64,000 bases of DNA from Caballeronia jiangsuensis (GTDB lineage: Bacteria > Pseudomonadota > Gammaproteobacteria > Burkholderiales > Burkholderiaceae): NCBI GenBank assembly GCA_000648925.1, contig JFHF01000001.1:248001-312000 (forward strand). The letters run 5' to 3'. The position numbers and the translations under genes were made by a program. The notes under the pieces are model-generated. The model was not told the origin of the DNA and did no database searches. It was given only the letters and a program-made list of their open reading frames with translations. The stretch's first letter is position 1, and each line of letters starts with the position of its first letter. Shown here piece after piece: positions 1 through 9,930 of this stretch.

Positions 1-9
1 GACAAACCT

Positions 10-2439
10 GTGAGCACCCTGAACATCAAAAAAGTCGCCGTGCTCGGCGCGGGCGTGATGGGCGCGCAGATCGCCGCGCATCTGATCAACGCCCGCGTCG
101 CTGTTCTGCTCTTCGATCTTCCCGCGAAGGAAGGTCCGAAGAACGGCATCGCGCTGAAGGCCATCGAGAACCTGAAGAAGCTGTCGCCCGCGCCCTTCGG
201 CGTGAAGGACGACGCGCAATACATCGAGCCCGCGAACTACGACGACGACATCGCGAAGCTCGCCGAATGCGACCTCGTGATCGAAGCCATCGCCGAGCGC
301 ATGGACTGGAAGCACGATCTCTACAAGAAGGTGTCGCCGCACATCGCGCCGCAAGCAATCTTCGCGAGCAACACGTCGGGCCTGTCGATCACCGAGTTGT
401 CGAACGGTTTCGCCGACGAACTGAAATCGCGCTTCTGCGGCGTGCACTTCTTCAATCCGCCGCGCTACATGCATCTGGTCGAGCTGATTCCGACCGAATC
501 CACGAAGCCCGAAATCCTCGACCAGCTCGAAACCTTCCTGACGAGCGTGATCGGCAAGGGCGTCGTGCGCGCGAAGGACACGCCGAACTTCATCGCGAAC
601 CGCGTCGGCGTATTTTCGATTCTCGCTGTCATCGCGGAAGCCGAAAAGTTCGGCCTGCGCTTCGACGAAGTCGATGACCTCACCGGCGCGCGCCTCGGCC
701 GCGCGAAGTCCGCGACGTTCCGCACGGCGGATGTCGTCGGTCTCGACACGATGGCGCACGTCATCAAGACGATGCAGGACAACCTGCCCGACGATCCGTT
801 CTTCTCCGTCTACAAGACGCCGCCCGTGCTCGAAGCACTGGTGAAGAACGGCGCGCTCGGCCAGAAGACGGGCGCGGGCTTCTATCGCAAGGAAGGAAAA
901 GCGATCAAGGTGCTCGACCCGAAGACGGCTTCGTATGTCGATGGCGGCGCGAAGGCCGACGAACTCATCGGACGCATTCTGAAGCGTCCGCCCGCCGAGC
1001 GCTTCAAGCTCCTGCGCGAAACCGACAACAAGCAGGCGCAGTTCCTGTGGGCGATTTTCCGCGACGTGTTCCACTACATCGCGGTGCATCTCGAATCGAT
1101 CGCGGACAACGCGCGCGATGTCGATCTCGCCATCCGCTGGGGCTTCGGCTGGAACCAGGGGCCGTTCGAAAGCTGGCAGGCAGCGGGCTGGCAGCAAGTC
1201 GCGAAGTGGGTGCAGGAAGATATCGATGCCGGCAAGGCGCTCTCCAACGCGCCGCTGCCCGCGTGGGTGCTCGACGGTCCCGTCGCCGAGAAGAACGGCG
1301 TGCACACGAACGAAGGTTCGTGGTCGCCGAAATCGAAGCGCTTCGAGCCGCGCTCGACGCTGCCCGTCTACGAGAAGCAGGTGTTCCGCGCGCCGCTCGT
1401 CGGTGAGACGGGCGCCGATCCGAAGACCTTTGGCAAGACGCTGTTCGAAACCGAGAGCGTGCGCGCCTGGCTCGATCGCGACGACGGCGACATCGTGATC
1501 GTCTCGTTCAAGACGAAGCTGAACACCATCGGCGCGGGCGTGATCGACGGCCTCACGCAAGCTATCGAGCTTGCCGAGAAGTCGTATCGCGGCGTCGTGA
1601 TCTGGCAACCGACATCGCTGCAACTCGGCGCGCCGGGCGGCCCGTTCTCGGCGGGCGCGAACCTCGAAGAAGCAATGCCCGCATTCATGATGGGCGGCGC
1701 GAAAGGCGTCGATCCGTTCGTGAAGAAGTTCCAGCAAGGCATGCTGCGCGTGAAGTACGCGAACGTGCCGGTCGTGTCGGCAGTGTCGGGCATCGCGCTC
1801 GGCGGCGGCTGCGAACTGCTGCTGCATTCGGCGAAGCGTGTCGCGCATGTCGAGAGCTATCTCGGTCTCGTGGAAGTGGGCGTCGGTCTGGTGCCGGCGG
1901 GCGGCGGTCTGAAGGAAGCCGCGTTGCGCGCGGCGGAAGCGGCGAGCGCGGTCAATGCGACGACCGATCTGCTCAAGTTCCTGCAGAAGTCCTTCGAAAA
2001 CGCGGCGATGGCGAAAGTCTCGTCGTCCGCATTCGATGCCCGCGCGATGGGTTATCTGAAGCCGTCCGACACGATCGTCTTCAACGTGCACGAGTTGCTC
2101 GACATCGCGAAGAACGAGGCGCGTGCATTGAGCGCGTCGGGCTATCGTCCGCCGTTGCGCGTGAAGCAGGTGCCGGTGGCGGGGCGCTCGGCGATCTCGA
2201 CGATCAAGGCGTCGCTCGTGAACATGCGCGACGGGCGCTTCATCAGCGACCACGACTATCTGATCGCGAGCCGCATCGCGGAAGCGGTGTGCGGCGGCGA
2301 CGTCGAAGCGGGCAGTCTCGTCGACGAAGAATGGCTGCTGGCGCTGGAACGCCGCGCGTTCGTCGAACTGCTCGGCACGCAGAAGACGCAAGAGCGAATC
2401 ATGGGCATGTTGCAGACCGGCAAGCCGGTTCGCAACTAA
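10..2439 (+). CDS. 3-hydroxyacyl-CoA dehydrogenase / enoyl-CoA hydratase (bifunctional beta-oxidation protein)
   Basis: This 809-residue protein carries two beta-oxidation activities: hydration of trans-2-enoyl-CoA and NAD-dependent oxidation of the 3-hydroxyacyl-CoA. The dehydrogenase comes first, with a Rossmann GAGVMG at residues 13-18 and the HFFNP catalytic-histidine motif near residue 146. The crotonase part is C-terminal, with GIALGGG near 594 and GLVEVGVGLVPAGGG near 618-632. This order is the reverse of E. coli FadB and matches the FadN-like class. The start used is a GTG nine bases into the window, so its ribosome binding site cannot be judged, and an upstream start outside the window is possible. 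The thiolase follows after 14 bases, so this is the first visible gene of a beta-oxidation operon. Domain assignment is seen; substrate chain length is unknown. Confidence 0.92.
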   Translation: MSTLNIKKVAVLGAGVMGAQIAAHLINARVAVLLFDLPAKEGPKNGIALKAIENLKKLSPAPFGVKDDAQYIEPANYDDDIAKLAECDLVIEAIAERMDWKHDLYKKVSPHIAPQAIFASNTSGLSITELSNGFADELKSRFCGVHFFNPPRYMHLVELIPTESTKPEILDQLETFLTSVIGKGVVRAKDTPNFIANRVGVFSILAVIAEAEKFGLRFDEVDDLTGARLGRAKSATFRTADVVGLDTMAHVIKTMQDNLPDDPFFSVYKTPPVLEALVKNGALGQKTGAGFYRKEGKAIKVLDPKTASYVDGGAKADELIGRILKRPPAERFKLLRETDNKQAQFLWAIFRDVFHYIAVHLESIADNARDVDLAIRWGFGWNQGPFESWQAAGWQQVAKWVQEDIDAGKALSNAPLPAWVLDGPVAEKNGVHTNEGSWSPKSKRFEPRSTLPVYEKQVFRAPLVGETGADPKTFGKTLFETESVRAWLDRDDGDIVIVSFKTKLNTIGAGVIDGLTQAIELAEKSYRGVVIWQPTSLQLGAPGGPFSAGANLEEAMPAFMMGGAKGVDPFVKKFQQGMLRVKYANVPVVSAVSGIALGGGCELLLHSAKRVAHVESYLGLVEVGVGLVPAGGGLKEAALRAAEAASAVNATTDLLKFLQKSFENAAMAKVSSSAFDARAMGYLKPSDTIVFNVHELLDIAKNEARALSASGYRPPLRVKQVPVAGRSAISTIKASLVNMRDGRFISDHDYLIASRIAEAVCGGDVEAGSLVDEEWLLALERRAFVELLGTQKTQERIMGMLQTGKPVRN

Positions 2440-2453
2440 TCGCGGAGCAATCA

Positions 2454-3650
<1,197 letters not shown>

Positions 3651-3658
3651 TCGCGAAT

Positions 3659-3686
3659 GGTCCGCGAGTGTCGTCGCTCGCGGACC
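3659..3686 (+). promoter_or_regulatory. intercistronic hairpin between thiolase and crotonase genes
   Basis: GGTCCGCGAG at 3659-3668 is exactly complementary to CTCGCGGACC at 3677-3686, with an eight-base loop. No T-run follows, so it is not a typical terminator. It may stabilise the 3' end of the upstream message or lower expression of the last gene in the operon. Confidence 0.4.
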
Positions 3687-3705
3687 GACATGAAGGAGAC
3701 AGCGG

Positions 3706-4470
3706 ATGGAAATTCAGATCGAACGTGCGGACGGCGTGCTGAGCATCGTGCTCAATCGTCCGGAGAAGAAAAACGCGATCACCGCGGCGATGTATCAGGA
3801 AATGGCCGACGGCCTCTACGAAGCCGAGATGGACCCGACCGTGCGGGCCGTGCTGATTCGCGCGGTGGGCAGCACGTTCAGCGCGGGCAACGATCTCGAC
3901 GATTTTCTGAACGATCCGCCCAAAGGCCTCGACGCGCCCGTGTTCCAGTTCCTGCGGCGCATCAGCGCCTTTCCGAAGCCGATCGTGGCGGCGGTCGCAG
4001 GCACGGCGGTGGGCATCGGCACGACGATGCTCCTGCACTGCGACATCGTCTACGCGAGCACGAACGCGAAGTTCTCGCTGCCGTTCTCGCAACTCGGACT
4101 GTGTCCCGAAGCGGCGTCGAGTCTGCTGCTGCCGCGCACGGCCGGTTATCAGCGCGCCGCGGAAAAGCTCCTGCTCGGCGAAGCGTTCGACGTGAACGAA
4201 GCGATCGGCATGGGCTTCGTGAACGGCGCGATCGATGCCGCCGAGCTCGACGCCTATGCGTTCGACAAGGCGAAGCGGCTGGCGATGCTGCCGGCATCGT
4301 CGCTGCGCGTGACCAAGTCGTTGATGAAGGGCGCGCAAACGCATGAAGTGAGCGCGCGCATGGAAGACGAAGCCGGGCACTTCGCGCGGATGCTGGTCGC
4401 GCCCGAAGCACGAGAAGCGTTTCAAGCGTTCTTCGAGAAGCGCAAGCCGAACTTCAGCCAGTTCGAATAA
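3706..4470 (+). CDS. enoyl-CoA hydratase/isomerase family protein (crotonase fold)
   Basis: This is a 254-residue single-domain crotonase. The N-terminal core contains GSTFSAGNDLDDF, which forms part of the CoA and oxyanion-hole region. A second glycine-rich segment, AVAGTAVGIGTTMLLHCDI, completes the oxyanion hole. It is followed by FSLPFSQLGLCPEAASS, where a glutamate sits at the place used for acid-base chemistry in enoyl-CoA isomerase-like members rather than the usual PGAGG loop. Whether it is a hydratase or an isomerase therefore cannot be settled. The start is supported by AAGGAG at 3693-3698, eight bases before the ATG. It is the third gene of the beta-oxidation set, separated from the thiolase by a 55-base gap that holds a hairpin. 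Confidence 0.88.
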   Translation: MEIQIERADGVLSIVLNRPEKKNAITAAMYQEMADGLYEAEMDPTVRAVLIRAVGSTFSAGNDLDDFLNDPPKGLDAPVFQFLRRISAFPKPIVAAVAGTAVGIGTTMLLHCDIVYASTNAKFSLPFSQLGLCPEAASSLLLPRTAGYQRAAEKLLLGEAFDVNEAIGMGFVNGAIDAAELDAYAFDKAKRLAMLPASSLRVTKSLMKGAQTHEVSARMEDEAGHFARMLVAPEAREAFQAFFEKRKPNFSQFE

Positions 4471-4476
4471 GGCGCT

Positions 4477-5304
4477 TCACTCGACGTCGTATTCGACGAA
4501 GCTGTTTTCGCGCGCGAAGCTGACGAGCCGCAAGCCCGCCTGCTTCGCGATCGAGATGGCGAGGGATGTCGGCGCGGAAATCGTCGCGACCATCGGAATG
4601 CCGACGCGCGCCGACTTGCGCACGAGTTCATAGCTCGCGCGGCTCGACAGAAACACGAAACCTTGCGTCGTGTCCTCGCGGCGCAGGATCAGATGGCCGA
4701 TGAGTTTGTCGAGCGCGTTATGCCGCCCGACGTCCTCGAAGGCGTAGCGCACGGCGCCGGTTTCGTCGCACCACGCGGCGGCGTGCAGTCCGCCCGTCAG
4801 CTTCGTCAACTGCTGATGCGCGGGCAATTCCCGTGCGGCGCGCTCGGTCGCGTCGGGCGCGAGGCGCGCAAGAAAGCCCGTATCCGGCACCTGTTCGGGC
4901 TGAAGATCGAGCAACTCGATACTTTCGATGCCGCACACGCCGCAGCCCGTGCGCCCGGCGAGCGCACGGCGCTTGTCCTTGAGCGACGCGAACGCCTGCT
5001 GCACGACCTGGAGATGCACTTCGGCATGCGGCAACGCGACGCCGTCATCGCGAAAGTAGACCTCGATATCGTGAATGTCGCTGCCACGCTCGACGATGCC
5101 TTCTGTCAGCGAGAAGCCCACGGCGAACGCTTCGAGATCGCGCGGCGTGCACATCATCACCGCGTGCGAGATGCCGTTGAAAACGAGCGCGACGGGCCAT
5201 TCCTGACCGACGTTGTCCGCGGCGATCGCGCTCTCGTTTCTGCGATGCCTGCGCACCTGACGCTCGACGAAGCCCGGTTGGTCGTCGGTTTCGAGTTGAT
5301 TCAC
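4477..5304 (-). CDS. fdhD: formate dehydrogenase accessory sulfurtransferase FdhD
   Basis: This is a 275-residue FdhD. The family transfers sulfur from the cysteine desulfurase IscS to the molybdenum bis-guanylyl cofactor, which is needed for active formate dehydrogenases. The conserved CGVCG loop is at residues 121-125, with the two cysteines at 121 and 124, the sulfur-carrying pair. FEDVGRHNALDKL and SSRASYELVRK, which are hallmarks of the family, are also present. It is convergent with the crotonase gene, with only six bases between their stops. It is divergent from a nitrate-reductase-associated gene, across a 190-base region containing a strong hairpin. No formate dehydrogenase structural genes lie in this window, so the enzyme it serves is encoded elsewhere. 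Confidence 0.95.
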   Translation of the reverse strand: MNQLETDDQPGFVERQVRRHRRNESAIAADNVGQEWPVALVFNGISHAVMMCTPRDLEAFAVGFSLTEGIVERGSDIHDIEVYFRDDGVALPHAEVHLQVVQQAFASLKDKRRALAGRTGCGVCGIESIELLDLQPEQVPDTGFLARLAPDATERAARELPAHQQLTKLTGGLHAAAWCDETGAVRYAFEDVGRHNALDKLIGHLILRREDTTQGFVFLSSRASYELVRKSARVGIPMVATISAPTSLAISIAKQAGLRLVSFARENSFVEYDVE

Positions 5305-5365
5305 TTCAATGCTCCTGACCGCTCACTTCGAGTAAAGTCGGGTATGTGATTTGCTGCCTATCGTT

Positions 5366-5395
5366 GCTGTTCGCACGCTTTGCGACGCGAACAGC
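5366..5395. promoter_or_regulatory. large inverted repeat in the fdhD / nitrate-associated divergent region
   Basis: GCTGTTCGC at 5366-5374 pairs perfectly with GCGAACAGC at 5387-5395. CGC at 5376-5378 can further pair with GCG at 5382-5384 inside the loop. The element lies centrally between two divergently transcribed genes and lacks a T-run in either direction. An operator, or a 5' leader structure, is more likely than a terminator. Confidence 0.4.
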
Positions 5396-5494
5396 GGCTA
5401 GATTGCAATGGTTCCAGCCAGATCCAAGGCCCTACAATAACTTAAGCGGGCGATGCGCGTCGCGCACCTCCGCTCAATCCAACGAGGCTTCGCC

Positions 5495-5974
5495 ATGGGA
5501 CTTTACGACGCCGCCCGTCTCTTCGGATTCGAAGTCGAATCCTCTGACAATCTGCGCTTCATTCCGCTTGCGGTGCGCTTCAATCTCGATCGCTTCGGCA
5601 TGCGCATCACGCTCGATCAATGGCAGCAGCTTCCCTACGACGATCGCGCGCTGCTCGCACGCTTTCCCGTCGAGGACGATGCCGAGCTAGAGAAGAACTT
5701 CGACCTCGCGCTCGACGAGATGATGAAGACCCACGCGAACGTCGCGCCCGAGAAGATCGGACGCGATCCAGACCCCGTGTGGATGCACGCCGATGCCGTG
5801 CCCGAGACCGTGATCCGGCAAAGCAGCCTGTCCGGCGTGAGTGCGCCGAGTCTCGATCGCTGGGGCGCGCTCGACCGTTTTCAGCGTTACGCGCTTGCAA
5901 AACTCTCGCGCAACACCGACAAGGTCAATCACGATTTCCTGCCCGCGATGAAGGAATTCGGCCTGGTCGACTGA
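5495..5974 (+). CDS. nitrate reductase associated protein
   Basis: This is a 159-residue soluble protein of the small conserved family named nitrate reductase associated protein, recognised from its overall sequence (GFEVESSDNLRFIPLAVRF near the start, LARFPVEDDAEL, and a C-terminal WGALDRFQRYALAKLSRN segment). Its biochemical role is not known; the name comes from genomic co-occurrence with assimilatory nitrate reductases in other bacteria. The ATG at 5495 was chosen over an upstream ATG at 5453 because conserved sequence begins with MGLYDAARLFGFE. No classical ribosome binding site is obvious, although GAGGC lies at 5484-5488. Its neighbours FdhD and the NarK-type transporter fit a molybdoenzyme or nitrate theme. 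Confidence 0.75.
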   Translation: MGLYDAARLFGFEVESSDNLRFIPLAVRFNLDRFGMRITLDQWQQLPYDDRALLARFPVEDDAELEKNFDLALDEMMKTHANVAPEKIGRDPDPVWMHADAVPETVIRQSSLSGVSAPSLDRWGALDRFQRYALAKLSRNTDKVNHDFLPAMKEFGLVD

Positions 5975-6030
5975 AGGCTAGGCGCGCGCAAACGTTAAGC
6001 GCGCGCTTTAATCGGATTATTTGCGGACAA

Positions 6031-6046
6031 GCCCTAAATATAGGGC
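6031..6046. promoter_or_regulatory. perfect 16-bp palindrome upstream of the GGDEF-EAL gene
   Basis: GCCCTAAATATAGGGC is a perfect inverted repeat with an AATA centre, about 130 bases before the proposed start of the cyclic-di-GMP gene. The AT-rich centre with GC-rich arms is typical of dimeric-repressor operators. A weaker GC-rich repeat lies at 5981-6006. The cognate regulator is unknown. Confidence 0.35.
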
Positions 6047-6173
6047 GAGCGGTGCCGTTATTGGGCGTTATCCATTAATCGCGGCGTGTACGTGTTTCAC
6101 GCCGCGCATTCGCGTGGACGCGCGTTGCCTCGATGCGCATCCGACGCGCATTCAAGGATTCAGCCCGCCGCTC

Positions 6174-9100
6174 ATGACCCGATTCCTCTCCAGAGGTTTG
6201 CTCGTCAATATCGCCGTGGTATTGGCCGCGCTCGGCGCGAATGCGTTCGTCGCCTGCGAGCGCATCGGCGGGCTGCGCGAAAGCGACGCGCGCACGCTGC
6301 GCTCGATGAGCCTCCTGCGCGATCTCGCGGCCTGGCGCGGCGCGCTCGGCGAATCGCTCACGCAACTGAGCCGTTTCGAAGCCACCGGCATCGCCGAAAC
6401 CGACGCACGCCATCAGGAGCGCGAAGCCCATCTCGACGCGCTCGAAAGCGGACTGCGCGCGCAGATCGCGATGGAGCCGGGCATGACGGGCGCCTTCGAT
6501 GCGCTCGCCGCGCGCGCCGCCGAGATGCGCCGCGACGCCGATCTCGCGTTCGAGCGCGCGAAACACGCCGCGCCCGACGAATCCCGCGCGTGGGCCGACG
6601 CCGCGTTCGTCACGCTCGGCGAAGATCAGCAGAGCGTCGATGATGAACTCGACTTCGTGCGCTCGCGTATCGATAACGCGACGATCATCGCGCTCGATCA
6701 GTCCGCGCAGGCATCGAGCGGCGCGATGCTGCTGCTCGTGTTCACGATGCTCGCCGGCAGCGCCGTGCTGATCTATCTGTTCGCGAGCCACGAGCGGCAG
6801 TCGCGCGAAAAACTCGGCGTCGTGCGCGCGAGACAGCGCAGCAACGAACGCTTTCGCGGCATGTTCGAGGCGCATCCGGTGCCGATGTGGATCGTCGATC
6901 GCGAGACGATGCGCTTCGTCGCCGTGAATCAGGCCGCAATCGAACACTTCGGTTTCAACGAGCCGGAGTTCATGAACATGACGCTGCGCGATCTGCACCA
7001 TGCGGACGACTTCGACAGCTTCGCCGCACGGCTCGCGCGCAGCGTCGGCGAGAGCGGCGAGCGTGCCGCCTCGGGGCAGGGATCGGCGGGCGTGTGGCGT
7101 TATCGGCGCAAGGACGGCGCGATCGTCGGCGCGGATGTCTCGCATCACTCGCTCACGTATTCGAATCGTCCGGGCATCTTCATGCTGGCGAACGACGTGA
7201 CCGACCGCATCAACGCGGAAGCCGAAGCGAGAAGATCGAACGAGATGCTCGAAGCGGTCATCGACAACATTCCGCAGCGCGTCTTCTGGAAAGACCGCGA
7301 CTTGCGCTATCTCGGCTGCAACAACGCGTTCGCGCGCGATGCGGGTCTCGCCTACAACGAACAGGTGATCGGCAAGACGGATTTCGACCTGCCGTGGAGC
7401 GCGCTCGCGGACATCGTGCGCGCGGACGACGAGGAAGTCATCGTCACGACGGTGCCGAAGATGCATCACGAGCGCGACATCGTGATGGGCGAGCAATTGC
7501 GCACCGTGGTCACGAGCAAGCTGCCTTTGCTCGACGGCGAAGGGCAGACGATCGGCGTGCTCGGCTCGTATCACGATGTCACCGATCACAAGCGCGCCGA
7601 ACTCGCGCTGCGTCTGCAAAGCCGCGCGCTCGACGCGAGCGTGAACGCGATTCTGATCACGGGCGTCGTGGACGGCGCGAACGTGATCGAATATGCGAAT
7701 CCGGCGTTCAAGCGCATCACGGGCTACGACCCGAGCGAGGTGATCGGCCAGGACTGCCGCTTCCTGCACGGCCCGGACGGCGATCAGGACGGACTCACCG
7801 CGATCCGCCGCGCGCTCGCCGTGAACATGGAGGCGAGCGTCGTGGTGCGCAACTATCGCAAGGACGGCGCGCTCTTCTGGAATCAGCTCTTCGTCGCGCC
7901 GGTGCCGAACGCGCAGGGCATGACCACGCATCACATCGGCATCATCAACGACGTGACCGATCTGATGCGCTATCAGGAAGAGCTCGAATATCAGGCGAAT
8001 TACGACACGCTCACGCGCCTGCCGAACCGCAATCTGCTGCGCGACCGCTTGCAGCACGCGATCGAGACGGCGCGGCGGCGCGAGACGAAGATCGCCGTCG
8101 TCTTCATGGATCTCGACGGTTTCAAGAACGTCAACGATAGCCTGGGTCACAGCGTCGGCGATCGCCTGCTCGCGGTGATCGCGGAGCGGCTCGCGCGTTC
8201 GGCGCGATCGAGCGATACGGTCGCGCGTCACGGCGGCGACGAGTTCGTGGTCGTGCTGCCCGATCTCACCGACGAAGCCGGTCTGATTGCATGGATGGAG
8301 CGCACGCGCGCGGCGATTTCGGAGCCGGTATGGCTCGACGACACCGAGCTTTATGTCGGCTGCAGCATGGGCGCGAGTCTCTATCCGCAAGATGGCGACG
8401 ATGCCGAAACCGTGATGAAGAAGGCCGATCTCGCGATGTATCGCGCGAAGGACATGGGCCGCAACAACTATCAGTTCTATCAGCCGGAGATGAACGCGAG
8501 CGTCGGCGCGCGCATGAATCTCGAACGCCGTTTGCGACGCGCGCTGCGCGATGGCGAGTTCCTGCTGCACTATCAGCCGCAGGTGGACATGACGACGCGC
8601 GCGATCGTCGGCATCGAGGCGCTCGTGCGCTGGAGCGATCCGGAGCAGGGGCTCGTATCGCCGGCATCGTTCATTCCGGTGGCGGAAGAGAGCGGGTTGA
8701 TCGGGCCGCTGTCGGAGTGGGTGTTGCGCGAAGCATGCCGGCAGAACAAGGCGTGGCAGGATGCCGGACTGCCGCCGGCGCGCGTGTCGGTGAATCTGTC
8801 GGCGCGGCATTTTCAGCAGCGTGACATCGCGCGGCTCGTGACGTCCGTGCTCGAAGAGACCGGACTGGAACCGCGCTATCTCGAACTCGAACTCACGGAA
8901 AGCGCGATCATGCGCAACGCCGAGGAAGCGATCACGATGCTCTCGGAGCTATCGGCGCTCGGCATCGGCATTGCGATCGACGACTTCGGCACCGGCTATT
9001 CGAGTCTTTCGTATCTCAAGCGCTTTCCGGTGCATCGTTTGAAGATCGATCGCTCGTTCGTGGCGGATATCGGCTCGTCGGGCGATGACGAAACGATCAC

Positions 9101-9287
9101 GTCGGCGATCATCGCGCTCGCGCATTCGCTGGAATTGCAGGTGATCGCGGAAGGCGTCGAAACGCACGCGCAGCACGACTTCCTGCGCGAGCGCGATTGC
9201 GACGAAATGCAGGGCTACCTGTTCTCGCGCCCGATGCCGCACGAAGCGATTCCGGGCTTGCTGCGGCAGGGCGTGCTGCCCCACTGA
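6174..9287 (+). CDS. membrane-anchored PAS-GGDEF-EAL cyclic-di-GMP signalling protein
   Basis: This is a 1037-residue signalling protein. A transmembrane helix near residues 5-25 and a second near 180-200 bracket a roughly 150-residue helical sensor region. Three PAS domains follow (about residues 220-350, 360-480 and 490-610). They lead into a GGDEF domain with an intact GGDEF motif at 687-691, then an EAL domain with EALVRW from 815. Later DDFGTGYSSLSYL and EGVET motifs suggest a competent phosphodiesterase. Both output domains keep their signatures, so it could make and degrade cyclic-di-GMP, with the direction set by PAS input. The frame is open upstream to 6021, but the ATG at 6174 puts the hydrophobic helix right at the N-terminus. 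It stands alone, and the ligand is unknown. Confidence 0.93.
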   Translation: MTRFLSRGLLVNIAVVLAALGANAFVACERIGGLRESDARTLRSMSLLRDLAAWRGALGESLTQLSRFEATGIAETDARHQEREAHLDALESGLRAQIAMEPGMTGAFDALAARAAEMRRDADLAFERAKHAAPDESRAWADAAFVTLGEDQQSVDDELDFVRSRIDNATIIALDQSAQASSGAMLLLVFTMLAGSAVLIYLFASHERQSREKLGVVRARQRSNERFRGMFEAHPVPMWIVDRETMRFVAVNQAAIEHFGFNEPEFMNMTLRDLHHADDFDSFAARLARSVGESGERAASGQGSAGVWRYRRKDGAIVGADVSHHSLTYSNRPGIFMLANDVTDRINAEAEARRSNEMLEAVIDNIPQRVFWKDRDLRYLGCNNAFARDAGLAYNEQVIGKTDFDLPWSALADIVRADDEEVIVTTVPKMHHERDIVMGEQLRTVVTSKLPLLDGEGQTIGVLGSYHDVTDHKRAELALRLQSRALDASVNAILITGVVDGANVIEYANPAFKRITGYDPSEVIGQDCRFLHGPDGDQDGLTAIRRALAVNMEASVVVRNYRKDGALFWNQLFVAPVPNAQGMTTHHIGIINDVTDLMRYQEELEYQANYDTLTRLPNRNLLRDRLQHAIETARRRETKIAVVFMDLDGFKNVNDSLGHSVGDRLLAVIAERLARSARSSDTVARHGGDEFVVVLPDLTDEAGLIAWMERTRAAISEPVWLDDTELYVGCSMGASLYPQDGDDAETVMKKADLAMYRAKDMGRNNYQFYQPEMNASVGARMNLERRLRRALRDGEFLLHYQPQVDMTTRAIVGIEALVRWSDPEQGLVSPASFIPVAEESGLIGPLSEWVLREACRQNKAWQDAGLPPARVSVNLSARHFQQRDIARLVTSVLEETGLEPRYLELELTESAIMRNAEEAITMLSELSALGIGIAIDDFGTGYSSLSYLKRFPVHRLKIDRSFVADIGSSGDDETITSAIIALAHSLELQVIAEGVETHAQHDFLRERDCDEMQGYLFSRPMPHEAIPGLLRQGVLPH

Positions 9288-9300
9288 TCGCGTCGCGTGT

Positions 9301-9696
9301 CTAGTCGCGCGACGGCAGCACGCGCGGACGGCGATCGCGGTCGGTCGCGACGTACGTGAGCGTCGCTTCCGTGACCTTGACGACTTCTTCGGCGAGGTTC
9401 ATGCGCTGCGCCCAGACCTCGACCGACACCGTGACCGACGTATTGCCGGTCTTGACGATATCGGCGTAGAAGCTCAGCAGGTCGCCGACGAACACCGGGT
9501 GCTTGAACAGGAACGAATTCACCGCGACGGTCGCGACGCGGCCGTTCGCGCGGCGGCTCGCCGGAATGGAGCCGGCGATGTCCACCTGCGCCATGATCCA
9601 TCCGCCGAAGACGTCGCCGTGGACGTTGGCGTCGGCGGGCTGCGGCACGACGCGCAGCGCGACGTGCTTCTCGGGAAGACTGGAATGGTCGGTCAT
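9301..9696 (-). CDS. acyl-CoA thioesterase, hotdog fold (YciA-like)
   Basis: This 131-residue single hotdog-domain protein is predicted to hydrolyse acyl-CoA esters in the cytoplasm. The family signature HGDVFGGWIMAQVDIAG lies near residues 23-40; the aspartate on the central helix is the usual catalytic residue. VNSFLFKHPVFVGDLLSFYADIV matches the second half of the fold. A much longer open frame continues upstream to 11142 on the same strand, but it is the antisense of the ABC exporter gene. The start at 9696 is supported by the typical family N-terminus and length. It is convergent with the GGDEF-EAL gene, 13 bases apart, with no terminator visible between them. The exact chain-length preference is unknown. 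Confidence 0.88.
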   Translation of the reverse strand: MTDHSSLPEKHVALRVVPQPADANVHGDVFGGWIMAQVDIAGSIPASRRANGRVATVAVNSFLFKHPVFVGDLLSFYADIVKTGNTSVTVSVEVWAQRMNLAEEVVKVTEATLTYVATDRDRRPRVLPSRD

Positions 9697-9930
9697 GGAA
9701 GGCGTTCCGGTTTGCAATGCGGCGGGAAGGCTGGCGGGCGCGAGCGGCCCCTTGAACCTTCTGCGACAATGCATATTTATGAATGAGCCCACCGCGCGCG
9801 AGCGGAAACCTCGAATACGCCGGGGCTTGCAGTAAATTGTACGGGAAAGCATGCGAGAGACGTGCGCCCGTTTCGCCGATAACAGCGTCCCCACGCCGCG
9901 CCCAAGCGACGCGCTCACACGATACGACTC

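Noticed and set aside
6075-8810. 911-codon open frame on the minus strand
   Set aside because: It is the antisense of the PAS-GGDEF-EAL gene. Its translation is arginine/histidine/aspartate-rich low-complexity sequence, typical of shadow frames in high-GC DNA.
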